A stretch of 38,768 nucleotides of DNA, from assembly GCF_001428605.1 (NCBI RefSeq), contig NZ_LMID01000013.1:576-39343 (forward strand). Direction: 5' to 3'. A program made the translations under genes and the position numbers. Below the pieces are notes generated by a model. The model did no database searches. It saw only the letters and a list, made by a program, of their open reading frames with translations, and was not told the DNA's origin. Source of the stretch: Sphingomonas sp. Root720. Lineage in GTDB: Bacteria; Pseudomonadota; Alphaproteobacteria; Sphingomonadales; Sphingomonadaceae. Below, in pieces: positions 8,484 to 16,829 of this stretch (positions are counted from its first letter, which is position 1; the number at the start of each line of letters is the position of its first letter).

Positions 8484-10598
8484 TCAGTAGCGCGCGCGGA
8501 TGCTCGCGAAGAAGCTGCGGCCCGGTTCGGGGAAGCCGTCGGTCAGGACATGATAGTCGTCGAAGATGTTGCGCGCGCCGACGCCGATCTCGACATTGTC
8601 GATGACCTCGTAATCGACCCGCAGATTGGCCTGCACATAGCCGCCGGTGCGGTAATAGCGCACCAGCCCCGCCGCGCCCGGCACGAAGCTGTCGAGCGTG
8701 GTGCGCTTCGAGGCGAAGTCCATGTTCGGATAGACGCTCAGCCGCGCGATCGGCGACCAGCGCGCATAGGCGAAGCCCTTGTGGGTCGGCACGTCGGTCA
8801 GCGCGAACACCGGCACCGTCACCGCGGCTTGCCGGGCGATGTCGAACGCGCGACGGATATAGGTGTAGTTGGCGCCCAGCTCCAGCGCGGCCGTCGGCTG
8901 CCAGATCAACGCGATCTCGCCGCCACGATATTTGCCGTCGCCGAGGTTGCGGCGCTGGCTGGTGTTGGCCGGGAAGCCCGCCGGACGGACCGCGACGATC
9001 GCGTCCTGCACGTCGCTGTAGAAGATCGCACCCTCGACCCGGAACGCGCCCATCCGGCGCGAGCCGCCGATCTCGTAGTTCACCGCGCGCTCAGGCTTCA
9101 GGCCCGGATTGGAGGCGGCGGTGCCGAACTGGGTGCTGAACCGTTCGAAGATGGTGGGAAAGCGTGCGCGGCGCGAGACGCCGGCGTGCAGGCTGCTATC
9201 CCCGTCGGGCCGCCAGTCGAGCCGCGCCTGCCAGTTGAAGGCCGAGGCATCGGCGCGCGGATAATCGAAGATGCGGGCCGACGCTTCGCCGGGCGGGGTG
9301 CCGAATTCCTCCGCCTTGCGCAGCTCGCGCCAGTCATAGCTTATGCCGGCGGTCACGCCGAGCTTGGGCGTCAAATCCGCGCGATATTCGGCGGCGGCGC
9401 TGTAGGTGTCCTCCTTGTTGGCCTGCGGCGGTTCGGTGAACCCGCTCGGAAAGCCCTGCTGATATTCGACATGCTCGTCGCGACGATAATGGAAGGCGAG
9501 GCTCAGCGCGTTGGCATCGGTGACGGCAAGGTCGAGCTGCGCCGACCCGCCATAGGCCTTGTCCGCATAATAGCTGTTGAACGAGCGGCCGAGCGTCTGT
9601 GTCGTCTGGCTGGCGTTGTCGAACGAACTCAGCAGGTTGTCGAAGCTGTTGCGATAGGCGCGGGTCTTGAAGGTCGCGCGGTCGCCGAGCCGGGTGGTCG
9701 AGAGGAAATAGATGCTCTCGATGTTCCAATAGGGCCAGGCCCAGAAGCGCGGATTCGGCGCGCCGGGGGGCAGCGGGTTCGACACCGGATCGGTGACGTG
9801 GAGCGGCGCGTTCTTGCTGCCCTCCTGCCGGGTGTAGCTGATCGAATATTCGTCGGTGTCGTTGGGCGTGAAGCCGAGCTTGGCATTGACCCGCCAGTCG
9901 CGCGTCCGCGCGGCGTCGCGCGCGCCACCGTCCTCGGCCGATCCCGCGACGGGCGTGTAATCGCCGGGCAGGTCCCAATGGTCGGTGAAGCTGCGGGCAT
10001 AGGACGCCTGTGCATACCAGCGATCATGCCGGGTACCGAGCGACGCGAAGGTGCCGTAGCCGGCATAGTCGACACCGCGGTCCAAGTTGAGCGTGCCGCG
10101 CAGCTCGGCCTCGATCGTCCTTGTCGGCTTGCGCGTGACGAGGTTGATCGCGCCGCCCATCGCCCCCGGGCCGTCGAGCACCGACGCATAGCCCTTGGCG
10201 ACCTGGATCTCGGCGATGTCGGGAGTGAGGAAGCGGCCATAATCGAGCCGGTTGTCGGCGGGCAGGTAGACGCGGATGCCGTCGATCGACACCGGCACCT
10301 GGAACCGATCGAAGCCGCGCACGAAGACGAGACGCTCATTGCGCGAACCGCCGCTGTTGCCGGAGGCCACGCCCGGGATAAGGTTGGCGGCTTCGTCGAG
10401 GGTGGCGCGGTTGAAGGCGTAGATCGCCTCCGACGTCAGCGTCGAACCGCCGATTTCCACCCCGGCGGGGCGGGTGCCGGTGACGATGATCTGGCCGAGC
10501 GAGAAGGCGTTGCCGCCGGCGTCGTCCGCCGCTTCGGCATGCGCCGGTGCCATCACCGCGACCGCCGCGGTGGCGAGGAGGATCGTCTTCAACTGCAT
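8484..10598 (-). CDS. TonB-dependent outer-membrane receptor
   Basis: This is a 704-residue receptor. It has a signal peptide (cleavage near AHA, residue 21), a TonB-box-like IIVTGTRPAG segment and a plug domain with the ANLIPGV and GAINLVTRKP motifs. The rest is a long 22-strand barrel region that ends in an aromatic residue (ASIRARY), as outer-membrane proteins do. It would import a scarce ligand such as a siderophore, metal chelate or other compound with TonB energy. The ligand cannot be read from sequence. It diverges from a small exported protein, and both start points flank a perfect palindrome at 10640-10661. The ribosome site AAGGGA precedes the ATG. Confidence 0.93.
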   Translation of the reverse strand: MQLKTILLATAAVAVMAPAHAEAADDAGGNAFSLGQIIVTGTRPAGVEIGGSTLTSEAIYAFNRATLDEAANLIPGVASGNSGGSRNERLVFVRGFDRFQVPVSIDGIRVYLPADNRLDYGRFLTPDIAEIQVAKGYASVLDGPGAMGGAINLVTRKPTRTIEAELRGTLNLDRGVDYAGYGTFASLGTRHDRWYAQASYARSFTDHWDLPGDYTPVAGSAEDGGARDAARTRDWRVNAKLGFTPNDTDEYSISYTRQEGSKNAPLHVTDPVSNPLPPGAPNPRFWAWPYWNIESIYFLSTTRLGDRATFKTRAYRNSFDNLLSSFDNASQTTQTLGRSFNSYYADKAYGGSAQLDLAVTDANALSLAFHYRRDEHVEYQQGFPSGFTEPPQANKEDTYSAAAEYRADLTPKLGVTAGISYDWRELRKAEEFGTPPGEASARIFDYPRADASAFNWQARLDWRPDGDSSLHAGVSRRARFPTIFERFSTQFGTAASNPGLKPERAVNYEIGGSRRMGAFRVEGAIFYSDVQDAIVAVRPAGFPANTSQRRNLGDGKYRGGEIALIWQPTAALELGANYTYIRRAFDIARQAAVTVPVFALTDVPTHKGFAYARWSPIARLSVYPNMDFASKRTTLDSFVPGAAGLVRYYRTGGYVQANLRVDYEVIDNVEIGVGARNIFDDYHVLTDGFPEPGRSFFASIRARY

Positions 10599-10639
10599 GG
10601 GGTTCCCTTTTTCCGCGCCGGCTTGTGCCGTTTCGAATC

Positions 10640-10661
10640 GCTATATATGATGATATATAGC
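10640..10661. promoter_or_regulatory. Perfect 9-4-9 palindrome between divergent TonB receptor and exported protein
   Basis: Arms GCTATATAT (10640-10648) and ATATATAGC (10653-10661) flank GATG. The palindrome lies 41 bases from the receptor ATG and 22 bases from the GTG of the small protein. It contains TATATA -10-like sequence on both strands, so a bound repressor would block both promoters. No regulator gene is adjacent, so the protein that binds here must be encoded elsewhere or be the TetR at 11275. Confidence 0.65.
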
Positions 10662-10683
10662 TAGTACGGAAAAGGAAAAGACG

Positions 10684-11205
10684 GTGCGGACATGGATGGG
10701 CGCGGGGATGGCCCTGCTGATCTCGGCCCCGGCCCTGGCGCAGATGGAGCCGCCGGCGCCGGCCGACTGCACGACCCCGGTACCACCGCCGGCTGAGATG
10801 GCGGGCTGGACGGGGCGAACGCCGCTCGTCGCGGCGAGCGACGCCGGGCAGCTTTCCATGGCCACCCTCGCCATCGGCCGGGGGGTCGACGCGGCGCTGA
10901 GCCCGACCGCCGACATGCGCTATGTAGTGCGTCCGGAGAAGCCCGGCGGATCGGTCAGCCATGGCGGCCTGTTCGGCTTCACCATCGCCGCAGCCGGCAC
11001 CTATCGGATCGCGATCGGATCGGGCGCCTGGATCGACGTGCTCAGGGAGGGCAAGGCCGTGGAATCCACGGCGCACGGCCACGGCCCCGCCTGCAGCGGC
11101 ATCCGCAAGATGGTCGACTTCACGCTCCGGCCGGGCCGCTACGTCCTCCAGATCGCCGCCAATGGAAGCCCGACCCTGCCGCTGCTGCTGACTCGCCTGC
11201 CCTGA
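10684..11205 (+). CDS. Small exported protein divergent from the TonB receptor, function unknown
   Basis: This is a 173-residue protein with a signal peptide ending at about PALAQ (residue 20). The mature part has a proline-rich start, two cysteines (in ADCTTP and PACSG) that could form a disulfide, and a beta-rich C-terminal half with GTYRIAIGSGAWIDV and RPGRYVLQIAANG. That half resembles a small beta-sandwich of the kind that binds ligands in the periplasm. The start is GTG 10684 with AAGGAAAAG upstream. It shares the palindromic control region with the receptor, so a joint role in uptake of the same ligand is likely. I do not recognise the family. Confidence 0.7.
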   Translation: MRTWMGAGMALLISAPALAQMEPPAPADCTTPVPPPAEMAGWTGRTPLVAASDAGQLSMATLAIGRGVDAALSPTADMRYVVRPEKPGGSVSHGGLFGFTIAAAGTYRIAIGSGAWIDVLREGKAVESTAHGHGPACSGIRKMVDFTLRPGRYVLQIAANGSPTLPLLLTRLP

Positions 11206-11274
11206 TGCGCCGGCGCTTCCTCCCCGGGCTGACGGGAATGGATGCTCTACGGGTTCCGGGCTCGTGTTGGATCG

Positions 11275-11904
11275 CTACCGGGCCATCCGCTCCAGATAGG
11301 CGCAGAACATATCGGCCATGGCATCGGCATAGGCCGCGATCTCGTCGCCGGTGCGATCGGTTTTGGAAAAGCTGCTGCCAACTTCGCCCAGCGTCGTCTC
11401 GATCAGGTCGGCGGCGCGTGCGACCGTCGCTTCGTCGACCGCGGGCAAGGCCTCGTCCATGAAGGTGCGGATGATGCGTGCGCCCGATGCGCGGACGGCG
11501 TCGGCCTCGGGCGCATCGCGGTAGAGGGGCGCGGCGTCGCCCAAGGCGATGCGAACCTGTGCCTCGTCGCATTCGGACCGGAGGAAGGCGTGGACGAGGG
11601 TTCGTACGCGTTGCGGCACCGACTGGCTGCGTTCCTCGAGGATGGTGCGCAGCAGTTCGGCTGTGCGAAGCCATTCATCGCTTTGCAGGCGGAACAGGAT
11701 CGCCGCCTTGTTCGGGAAATATTGGTAGAGCGACCCTACGCTGACGCCCGCACGCTCGGCGACGCGCGCGGCGGTGAAGCGGCCCGCACCTTCCGCCCGC
11801 AAAACCTGAACAGCGGCATCGAGCACGGCCGCCACCAAGTCGCTGGCGCGCGCCTGCTTGGGCTCCTTTCGTAAGGAAACCTGCGGATTTCGACGATCTG
11901 CCAC
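11275..11904 (-). CDS. TetR/AcrR-family transcriptional regulator
   Basis: This is a 209-residue regulator. The N-terminal helix-turn-helix (about 35-60) reads RFTAARVAERAGVSVGSLYQYFPNKAAIL, here split as RFTAARVAERAG and VSVGSLYQYFPNK, the TetR signature. The helical ligand domain follows. The start is put at GTG 11904, with GGAAG six bases upstream. Longer readings would run through the operator and into the methyltransferase gene. The gene diverges from that methyltransferase, with an inverted repeat in between, so it probably represses the methyltransferase and itself. The inducer is unknown. Confidence 0.87.
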   Translation of the reverse strand: MADRRNPQVSLRKEPKQARASDLVAAVLDAAVQVLRAEGAGRFTAARVAERAGVSVGSLYQYFPNKAAILFRLQSDEWLRTAELLRTILEERSQSVPQRVRTLVHAFLRSECDEAQVRIALGDAAPLYRDAPEADAVRASGARIIRTFMDEALPAVDEATVARAADLIETTLGEVGSSFSKTDRTGDEIAAYADAMADMFCAYLERMAR

Positions 11905-11921
11905 GAGCGGCTTCCAGGATG

Positions 11922-11948
11922 CGAATAGCGAACCTGACGAACTATTCG
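11922..11948. promoter_or_regulatory. Inverted repeat, probable TetR operator
   Basis: CGAATAG (11922-11928) and CTATTCG (11942-11948) are perfect arms around a 13-base spacer. They lie midway in the 86-base gap between the TetR start (11904) and the methyltransferase start (11991). Size and position fit a TetR-family operator controlling both directions. Confidence 0.6.
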
Positions 11949-11990
11949 TATTTTCCGGTGCAGCGCAAGACGCTTTGCAAGGAACTTTCC

Positions 11991-12665
11991 ATGACGACAT
12001 TCACGACCAGCCCGGCGGCACCGCTGCTCCGCCGTCTCTTCGCCGAGGCGGAGGCCGTCAACCCGGTCACTTCACCATCGGTCGCCGACTATTGGAACGG
12101 CCTGAGCGGCGCGGACAAGACGCGGCTGTTGCAGAGCCGTACCGACTATGTCGACTTCTATGCACGAATGAAGGACGTGCCGCTCGCGGTCTCGCGCGAG
12201 ACGGGCGACCTGCTCTACATGCTGACGCGGTCGTCGCGCGCGACATCGATCGTCGAGTTCGGCACCTCGTTCGGCCTGTCGACGATCTGTCTGGCCGCGG
12301 GGCTGCGCGACAATGGCGGCGGCCGGCTGATCACCAGCGAGTTCGAGCCGTCGAAAGTCGACCGCGCCAAGGCCAATCTGGTGGAGGCCGGCCTGGCGGA
12401 CCTCGTCGAGTTGCGCGAGGGTGATGCGCTGGACACGCTGTCTCGCGATCTGCCCGAGAGTGTCGACCTGCTGCTGCTCGATGGCGCCAAGTCTCTCTAT
12501 TCCGACATTCTCGACCTCGTCGCGCCGCGGCTGCGGCCGGGAGCACTGGTCGTCGCAGATAATGCGGATTTCTGCCCGGCCTATCTGGAACGCATCCGAG
12601 CGGTGGACAGCGGCTATCTGTCGGTGGCCTTCGCCGAGGACATCGACGTGTCGCTCAGGCTCTGA
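11991..12665 (+). CDS. O-methyltransferase (class I SAM-dependent)
   Basis: This 224-residue enzyme has motif I IVEFGTSFGLST, an acidic residue after strand 2 (TSEFEPSK), GDALDTL, and VDLLLLDGAKSLY, which carries the metal/SAM aspartate seen in the catechol-O-methyltransferase-like family. VVADN follows (the DN of the metal site). This points to Mg-dependent O-methylation of a small catechol or phenol, although the substrate is open. ATG 11991 has AAGGAA upstream. It diverges from the TetR gene, so it is likely induced by the compound it methylates or a related one. Confidence 0.85.
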   Translation: MTTFTTSPAAPLLRRLFAEAEAVNPVTSPSVADYWNGLSGADKTRLLQSRTDYVDFYARMKDVPLAVSRETGDLLYMLTRSSRATSIVEFGTSFGLSTICLAAGLRDNGGGRLITSEFEPSKVDRAKANLVEAGLADLVELREGDALDTLSRDLPESVDLLLLDGAKSLYSDILDLVAPRLRPGALVVADNADFCPAYLERIRAVDSGYLSVAFAEDIDVSLRL

Positions 12666-12702
12666 GTATCACCCCGGAGGCGCGCGAGCGACGGCTTGCC
12701 CG

Positions 12703-12957
12703 TCAATCGTCGCGCTGCTGGCGGCGCCAGTCCTTCTCGGCGCGCTTGCGCTCCTTGCGGTCGCGCTCTTCCTGCTTGCGCATCTCGCGGCCGCGGTTGC
12801 GGTCGGCTTCGTCCTGGCTGGTGGTGGCCCAGTCGACGCCCTTGCCGACGGCCTTGAACGGCGCGGTCACCACGGTCTTGGCGGTGCTAACGCAGCCCGC
12901 CAGCGACAGGGCGCCGAGGGCGGCGGCGGCGATGCGAAGGTTGAGATGGGTTGTCAT
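12703..12957 (-). CDS. Small lipoprotein with a charged coiled tail
   Basis: This is an 84-residue protein. The signal peptide ends in lipobox LAGC with lipid-carrying C22 (ALGALSLAGC). The mature part has a short hydrophobic stretch (TVVTAPFKAVGKGVDWATT), then a strongly charged R/K/E/D tail (RKQEERDRKERKRAEKD) that should be one long helix. GGAAGGGG precedes the ATG. Function unknown. It is probably anchored to the outer membrane. Confidence 0.75.
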   Translation of the reverse strand: MTTHLNLRIAAAALGALSLAGCVSTAKTVVTAPFKAVGKGVDWATTSQDEADRNRGREMRKQEERDRKERKRAEKDWRRQQRDD

Positions 12958-12965
12958 GAGCCCCT

Positions 12966-12979
12966 TCCAACATATTGGA
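12966..12979. promoter_or_regulatory. Inverted repeat upstream of the lipoprotein gene
   Basis: TCCAA-CATA-TTGGA is a perfect 5-4-5 repeat nine bases upstream of the lipoprotein start (12957). It overlaps the only AT-rich patch (12966-12985) in the 60-base gap to the LysR gene. It may be part of the promoter or an operator. Confidence 0.25.
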
Positions 12980-13017
12980 TATGAACGATCCGTGGCCGAG
13001 CGTCGCCCCGCACCCGA

Positions 13018-13803
13018 TCAGATGTCGGTCAGGGTGGCGACCAGCGCCCGGACCTTCTTCTGGCGCCACTGCGGGGTCGGCGCCACCAGCCAATAGGCCT
13101 TGGGCGACGGCGCCGGCTCGCCATGGGCGCGAACCCGGCCCTCGGCGATGTCGCGCTCGACGAGCAGCGCGGGGACGTGCGCGGTACCGAACCCCGAGGC
13201 CGCCGCGTCGATGGCGAGGCCGGCATCGGCCACCATCAGCCCGGCATCCTTGTCTTCGGCGGGGGCGCCCGGCCAGCCGATCGGGGCACCGTCGGCGAGG
13301 CCCACGGTGACGAGCGCGCCGTCCGCAAGCTTGACGCCTTCATGCTCGCCCGGGCCATCGGCATAGCAGACCGCGAGGTCGAGATTGGCCTGGGTGAAGT
13401 CGAGCCCCTCGTCCGCCGACAGCAGGACGAAGCGCAGTTCGGGATCGTTGCGGCCGAAATCGGCGAGGCGCGGCGCCAGCCATTTGGCGGTGAAGTCGCG
13501 CGGTGCGGCGATCGTCAGCGTCTTGGACGACTGCCCCGCCTGCATCGCACGGACCGCCTCCTCGAACTGGAGGAAACCCGCCCGCAGCGCGTCGAGCCCC
13601 GCCTCGCCCTCGGGCGTCAGCTCCAGGCCCTTGGCGGTACGGCGGAACAGGACGACGCCGAGCGTGTCCTCGAGCGCGCGGATCTGCTGGCCGACAGCGG
13701 CCGGCGTCACCGCCAGCTCGTCGGCGGCGCGGGTGAAGGACAGATGGCGCGCGGCGGCATCGAGCACGCGCAGGCCATTGAGCGGCAGATGGGTTCTCTT
13801 CAC
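13018..13803 (-). CDS. LysR-family transcriptional regulator (GcvA-like), short
   Basis: This is a 261-residue regulator. The winged HTH is at about 9-66 (LPLNGLRVLDAAARHLSFT, AVTPAAVGQQIRALE), the pattern of the GcvA/AmpR branch. The effector domain (about 90-255) is shorter than the usual 200 residues, giving 261 against about 300 residues. It still has TLTIAAPRDFTAKWL at its start and a terminal helix, so it looks trimmed rather than broken. It lies 13 bases after apaG on the same strand, at the end of a metZ-apaG-lysR unit. The target is unknown; sulfur amino-acid metabolism would suit its neighbours. Confidence 0.87.
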   Translation of the reverse strand: MKRTHLPLNGLRVLDAAARHLSFTRAADELAVTPAAVGQQIRALEDTLGVVLFRRTAKGLELTPEGEAGLDALRAGFLQFEEAVRAMQAGQSSKTLTIAAPRDFTAKWLAPRLADFGRNDPELRFVLLSADEGLDFTQANLDLAVCYADGPGEHEGVKLADGALVTVGLADGAPIGWPGAPAEDKDAGLMVADAGLAIDAAASGFGTAHVPALLVERDIAEGRVRAHGEPAPSPKAYWLVAPTPQWRQKKVRALVATLTDI

Positions 13804-13816
13804 GCCCCCAGCCTCC

Positions 13817-14215
13817 TTACAGGGCCACCGCCGGGCCGATCAGCGGGAAGCGCGGGATCGCGGCCTCGAAGGTCGACCCGTCCTCGGCGACCATGTGGTA
13901 GCTGCCCTCCATCGATCCGGTCGGGGTCTGGAGCGGGCAGCCCGAGACATAGTCATAGGCCTGGCCCGGTTCGATCACCGGTTGCTCGCCGACCACCCCC
14001 TCGCCGCGCACGTCGTGCTTCACGCCGCGGCCGTCGGTGATCAGCCAATGGCGGGTGAGCAGCTGGACGGCCTGCTTTCCGCCATTCTCGATCCGGATAT
14101 GATAGGACCAGAACCAGCGGCCGCGCGCGGGCTCCGACTGCTCGGGCATGAAGGACACCGCGACCCGCACCGTCACGCTGCGGCTCTGCGCGACATGCGG
14201 GAAGAGCGCCTGCAT
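13817..14215 (-). CDS. apaG: ApaG domain protein
   Basis: This is a 132-residue beta-sandwich protein. The family core is visible: RWFWSYHIRIENGG, LLTRHWLITDGRG, VRGEGVVGEQPVIEPGQ and GSMEGSYHMVAEDG. ApaG proteins have been linked to Co/Mg efflux phenotypes, but their molecular function is not settled. The ATG is two bases after the metZ stop, so translation is coupled. Confidence 0.92.
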   Translation of the reverse strand: MQALFPHVAQSRSVTVRVAVSFMPEQSEPARGRWFWSYHIRIENGGKQAVQLLTRHWLITDGRGVKHDVRGEGVVGEQPVIEPGQAYDYVSGCPLQTPTGSMEGSYHMVAEDGSTFEAAIPRFPLIGPAVAL

Positions 14216-14217
14216 GA

Positions 14218-15426
14218 TCACAGGCCGACCGCTTTCAACGCCCTGTCGAAATCGTCGATGACGTCGAGCGGGTCTTCCAGACCGACATTGAGCCGCAGCA
14301 TGCCTTCGTCGACTCCCATTTCCGCGCGCACCTCGGCCGACAGTCCGGCATGGGTGGTCGACGCGGGGTGCGTCATGAGCGATCGAGAGTCGCCGATATT
14401 GTTCGAAATGTCGACCAGTTCGAGCGCGTCGAGCAGGCCATGCGCCTGCTTTCGCCCGCCGTCGAGATAGATCGACACGATCGTGCCGCCCGCCGACATC
14501 TGTTTCATCGCCAGATCGTGCTGCGGATGGCTCGGCAGGGCCGGAAACAGGACGCGCGGCACCCGGCCTTCGAGGAAGCGGGCGACCTTGAGCGCGTTCT
14601 CGCTCTGCCGGTTGATGCGAAGCTCGAGCGTCTCCAGTCCCTTGATCACGACCCAGGCGTTGAACGGCGACAGGGTCGGCCCGGTGTTGCGGGTGAAGGC
14701 CAGCAGCGTGTTGTTGATGAAATCGTCGGTGCCGCAGACGGCGCCGGCAAGGACACGGCCCTGCCCGTCCATCATCTTGGTCGCCGAATAGGCGACGATG
14801 TCGGCGCCATAGTCCATCGGCCGCTGGAGCAGCGGCGTCGCGAAGGCATTGTCGACGACGGTCAGCAACCCGGCGTCCCTGGCGATCCGGCAGACCGCCT
14901 CCAGGTCGACGATGTCGAGCGTCGGGTTGGCCGGCGTCTCGAAGAAGAACAGCTTGGTATTGGGCCGGATCGCGGCCTTCCACGCGTCGTTGTCGCGGCC
15001 GTCGACGATCGTCGTCTCGATCCCGAACCGCGGCAGCAGGCTGTCGGTCAGCCAGCGGCACGAGCCGAACGCGGCGCGCCCGGCGACGAGATGGTCGCCG
15101 GCCGAGAGCTGGCAAAGCAGGGCCGCCGTCATCGCCGCCATGCCCGACGCCATGCAGCGCGCCGCCTCGGCCCCCTCCATCAGCGCGATCCGCTCCTCGA
15201 GCATCTCGACCGTGGGGTTCTGCAGGCGCGAGTAGGTCATCCCCTTCTGCTCGCCGGCGAAGCGCGCGGCGGCATCGCCCGCGCAGTCATAGGCATAGCC
15301 CGAGGTGAGGAAGAGCGCCTCGCTCGTCTCCCCGAAATGCGAGCGCGCGGTGCCGGCGCGGATCGCCTGGGTGGCGGGCCTCCAGCGGGTGGTGATCGAG
15401 CGGTCCTGGCCAGTCAGTTTCTTCAT
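14218..15426 (-). CDS. metZ: O-succinylhomoserine sulfhydrylase
   Basis: This is a 402-residue PLP enzyme of the Cys/Met-metabolism family. It would make homocysteine from O-succinylhomoserine and sulfide. The PLP lysine is K217 (VAYSATKMMDGQGR). The phosphate-binding MASGMAAMTA and the YSRLQNPTVEMLEER segment are typical. The start MKKLTGQDRSITTRWRPAT matches the usual alphaproteobacterial MetZ beginning. A cystathionine gamma-synthase or -lyase is an alternative within the family, but the N-terminal pattern and the apaG neighbour favour metZ. Confidence 0.85.
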   Translation of the reverse strand: MKKLTGQDRSITTRWRPATQAIRAGTARSHFGETSEALFLTSGYAYDCAGDAAARFAGEQKGMTYSRLQNPTVEMLEERIALMEGAEAARCMASGMAAMTAALLCQLSAGDHLVAGRAAFGSCRWLTDSLLPRFGIETTIVDGRDNDAWKAAIRPNTKLFFFETPANPTLDIVDLEAVCRIARDAGLLTVVDNAFATPLLQRPMDYGADIVAYSATKMMDGQGRVLAGAVCGTDDFINNTLLAFTRNTGPTLSPFNAWVVIKGLETLELRINRQSENALKVARFLEGRVPRVLFPALPSHPQHDLAMKQMSAGGTIVSIYLDGGRKQAHGLLDALELVDISNNIGDSRSLMTHPASTTHAGLSAEVRAEMGVDEGMLRLNVGLEDPLDVIDDFDRALKAVGL

Positions 15427-15487
15427 CGCGCGCCCGCTTTGCCGCCCCAGCCGAGTCCCGTCAACTTCGGCGGGTCCTCTCCCCGTT

Positions 15488-15550
15488 CGTCATCCGGCGA
15501 AAGCGGGCGCCTTGCGTGACGCGTCACCCGGCGGAGGCCGGGATCCCGGG
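15488..15550. repeat. REP-like palindromic intergenic element (degenerate)
   Basis: The segment starts CGTCATCCGGCGAAAGCGGG and ends CGGAGGCCGGGATCCCGG. It resembles the palindromic TCATCCCGGCGAAAGCCGGG-type elements scattered between genes in sphingomonads, with an internal TGACGCGTCA palindrome (15517-15526). It occupies most of the 227-base gap between metZ and ilvE. Only one copy is in the window, so the repeat status rests on recollection of such elements. Confidence 0.4.
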
Positions 15551-15622
15551 AGAGTGGAGACGGGCGCGCGGCAGAGCGACATGTGCCCCCGCCTGCAAAA
15601 GTCCCGCGGACGTCTAAAGAAC

Positions 15623-15642
15623 AGGAGGGGCTCTCGCCTCCT
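15623..15642 (-). terminator. Hairpin downstream of ilvE, weak terminator
   Basis: AGGAGG (15623-15628) pairs with CCTCCT (15637-15642). Read on the minus strand it follows the ilvE stop by 13 bases and is followed by a short T-rich run (GTTCTTTAG). The T-run is broken, so termination would be partial. Confidence 0.4.
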
Positions 15643-15655
15643 CCCTTCCCCAGGG

Positions 15656-16735
15656 TCAACCGATCTTGCGCACCCAGCCATAGGGATCGGCGACGGTCCC
15701 GCGCTGGATCCCGGTCAGCCGGTCGCGCAGCCGCGCGGTCGTCTGGCCGGTGCCGCCCGCACCTATGGTGAAATCGCCCTGCTCGCTCTTGACCGTGCCG
15801 ATCGCGGTGACGACCGCGGCGGTGCCGCAGGCGAAGCTTTCGACCAGCTTGCCCGACTGCGCGTCGGCCTTCCACTGGTCGAAGGAATAAGCCTCCTCGC
15901 GCACCGCGATGCCCTCGTCCCGCGCCATGCGGATGATCGAGTCGCGGGTGATGCCGGGCAGGATCGTGCCCTGCAGCGGCGGCGTCACCATCGATCCGTC
16001 GTCCATGACGAAGAAGACGTTCATGCCGCCCAGTTCCTCGATCCACTTGCGCTCCACCGCATCGAGGAAGACGACCTGGTCGCAGCCATGCTGCGTCGCC
16101 TGCGCCTGGGCGAGGAGGCTGGCGGCATAGTTGCCGCCGCACTTGGCGCTGCCCGTACCGCCGGGCGCCGCGCGGGTATAGTCGGCCGAGACCCAGACGG
16201 TGACCGAGTCCTTGCCGCCCTTGAAATAGGCGCCGACCGACGATGCGATCACCATGAACAGATATTCGGACGAGGGCTTCACACCCAGGAACACTTCGTT
16301 CGCGAACATGAACGGGCGCAGGTAGAGGCTGCCGCCCGCACCCGGGACCCAGTCGCGGTCGATCTTCACGAGCTGCTCGACCGCCTCGAGGAACAGGTCC
16401 TCGGGCACGTCGGGCATCGCCATGCGCCGCGCCGACAGGTTGAAGCGGGCAGCGTTCGCCTCCGGACGGAACAGCGCGAGGCCGTCGCCCATCCGGTAGG
16501 CCTTCATCCCTTCGAAGATCTCCTGCGCATAATGGAGCACCGCCGACGCCGGATCGATCTGCAGCGGGCCGCGCGCCTTCACCTCGGCATCGTGCCACCC
16601 CTTGCCCTCGACATAGCGGACGATGACCATATGATCGGTGAAGACACGACCGAAACCAGGATTTTCCAGCAGCTTGGCGCGGTCTTCCGACGAGGTCGGC
16701 GCCGCGTTGGGCAGGATGGTGAACGGGGTCGTCAT
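15656..16735 (-). CDS. ilvE: Branched-chain amino acid aminotransferase
   Basis: This is a 359-residue fold-type IV PLP enzyme that interconverts Val, Leu and Ile with their 2-oxo acids. The PLP lysine is K198 (GTGSAKCGGNYA). The region HYAQEIFEGMKAYR and the C-terminal ESFACGTAAVVTAIG phosphate loop are typical of the long BCAT type. The start is ATG 16735 with AGGAG nine bases upstream; longer in-frame readings have no ribosome site and run toward lpdV. It lies 94 bases after lpdV on the same strand. Transamination and the branched-chain dehydrogenase are therefore probably expressed together. Confidence 0.93.
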   Translation of the reverse strand: MTTPFTILPNAAPTSSEDRAKLLENPGFGRVFTDHMVIVRYVEGKGWHDAEVKARGPLQIDPASAVLHYAQEIFEGMKAYRMGDGLALFRPEANAARFNLSARRMAMPDVPEDLFLEAVEQLVKIDRDWVPGAGGSLYLRPFMFANEVFLGVKPSSEYLFMVIASSVGAYFKGGKDSVTVWVSADYTRAAPGGTGSAKCGGNYAASLLAQAQATQHGCDQVVFLDAVERKWIEELGGMNVFFVMDDGSMVTPPLQGTILPGITRDSIIRMARDEGIAVREEAYSFDQWKADAQSGKLVESFACGTAAVVTAIGTVKSEQGDFTIGAGGTGQTTARLRDRLTGIQRGTVADPYGWVRKIG

Positions 16736-16829
16736 CGGTAACTGCTCCTGCGAAACTCTTCCTGCTCTAAACCCAGCTTCTATCGGCTGCGCCAGAGAAA
16801 TATGCGGCCGTTCCGGTCCTTGCGGCCGG

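Noticed and set aside
13123-15519. Long open frames antisense to lysR, apaG and metZ
   Set aside because: They mirror codon-position GC bias of real genes, with Arg/Pro/Ala-rich products and no domain.
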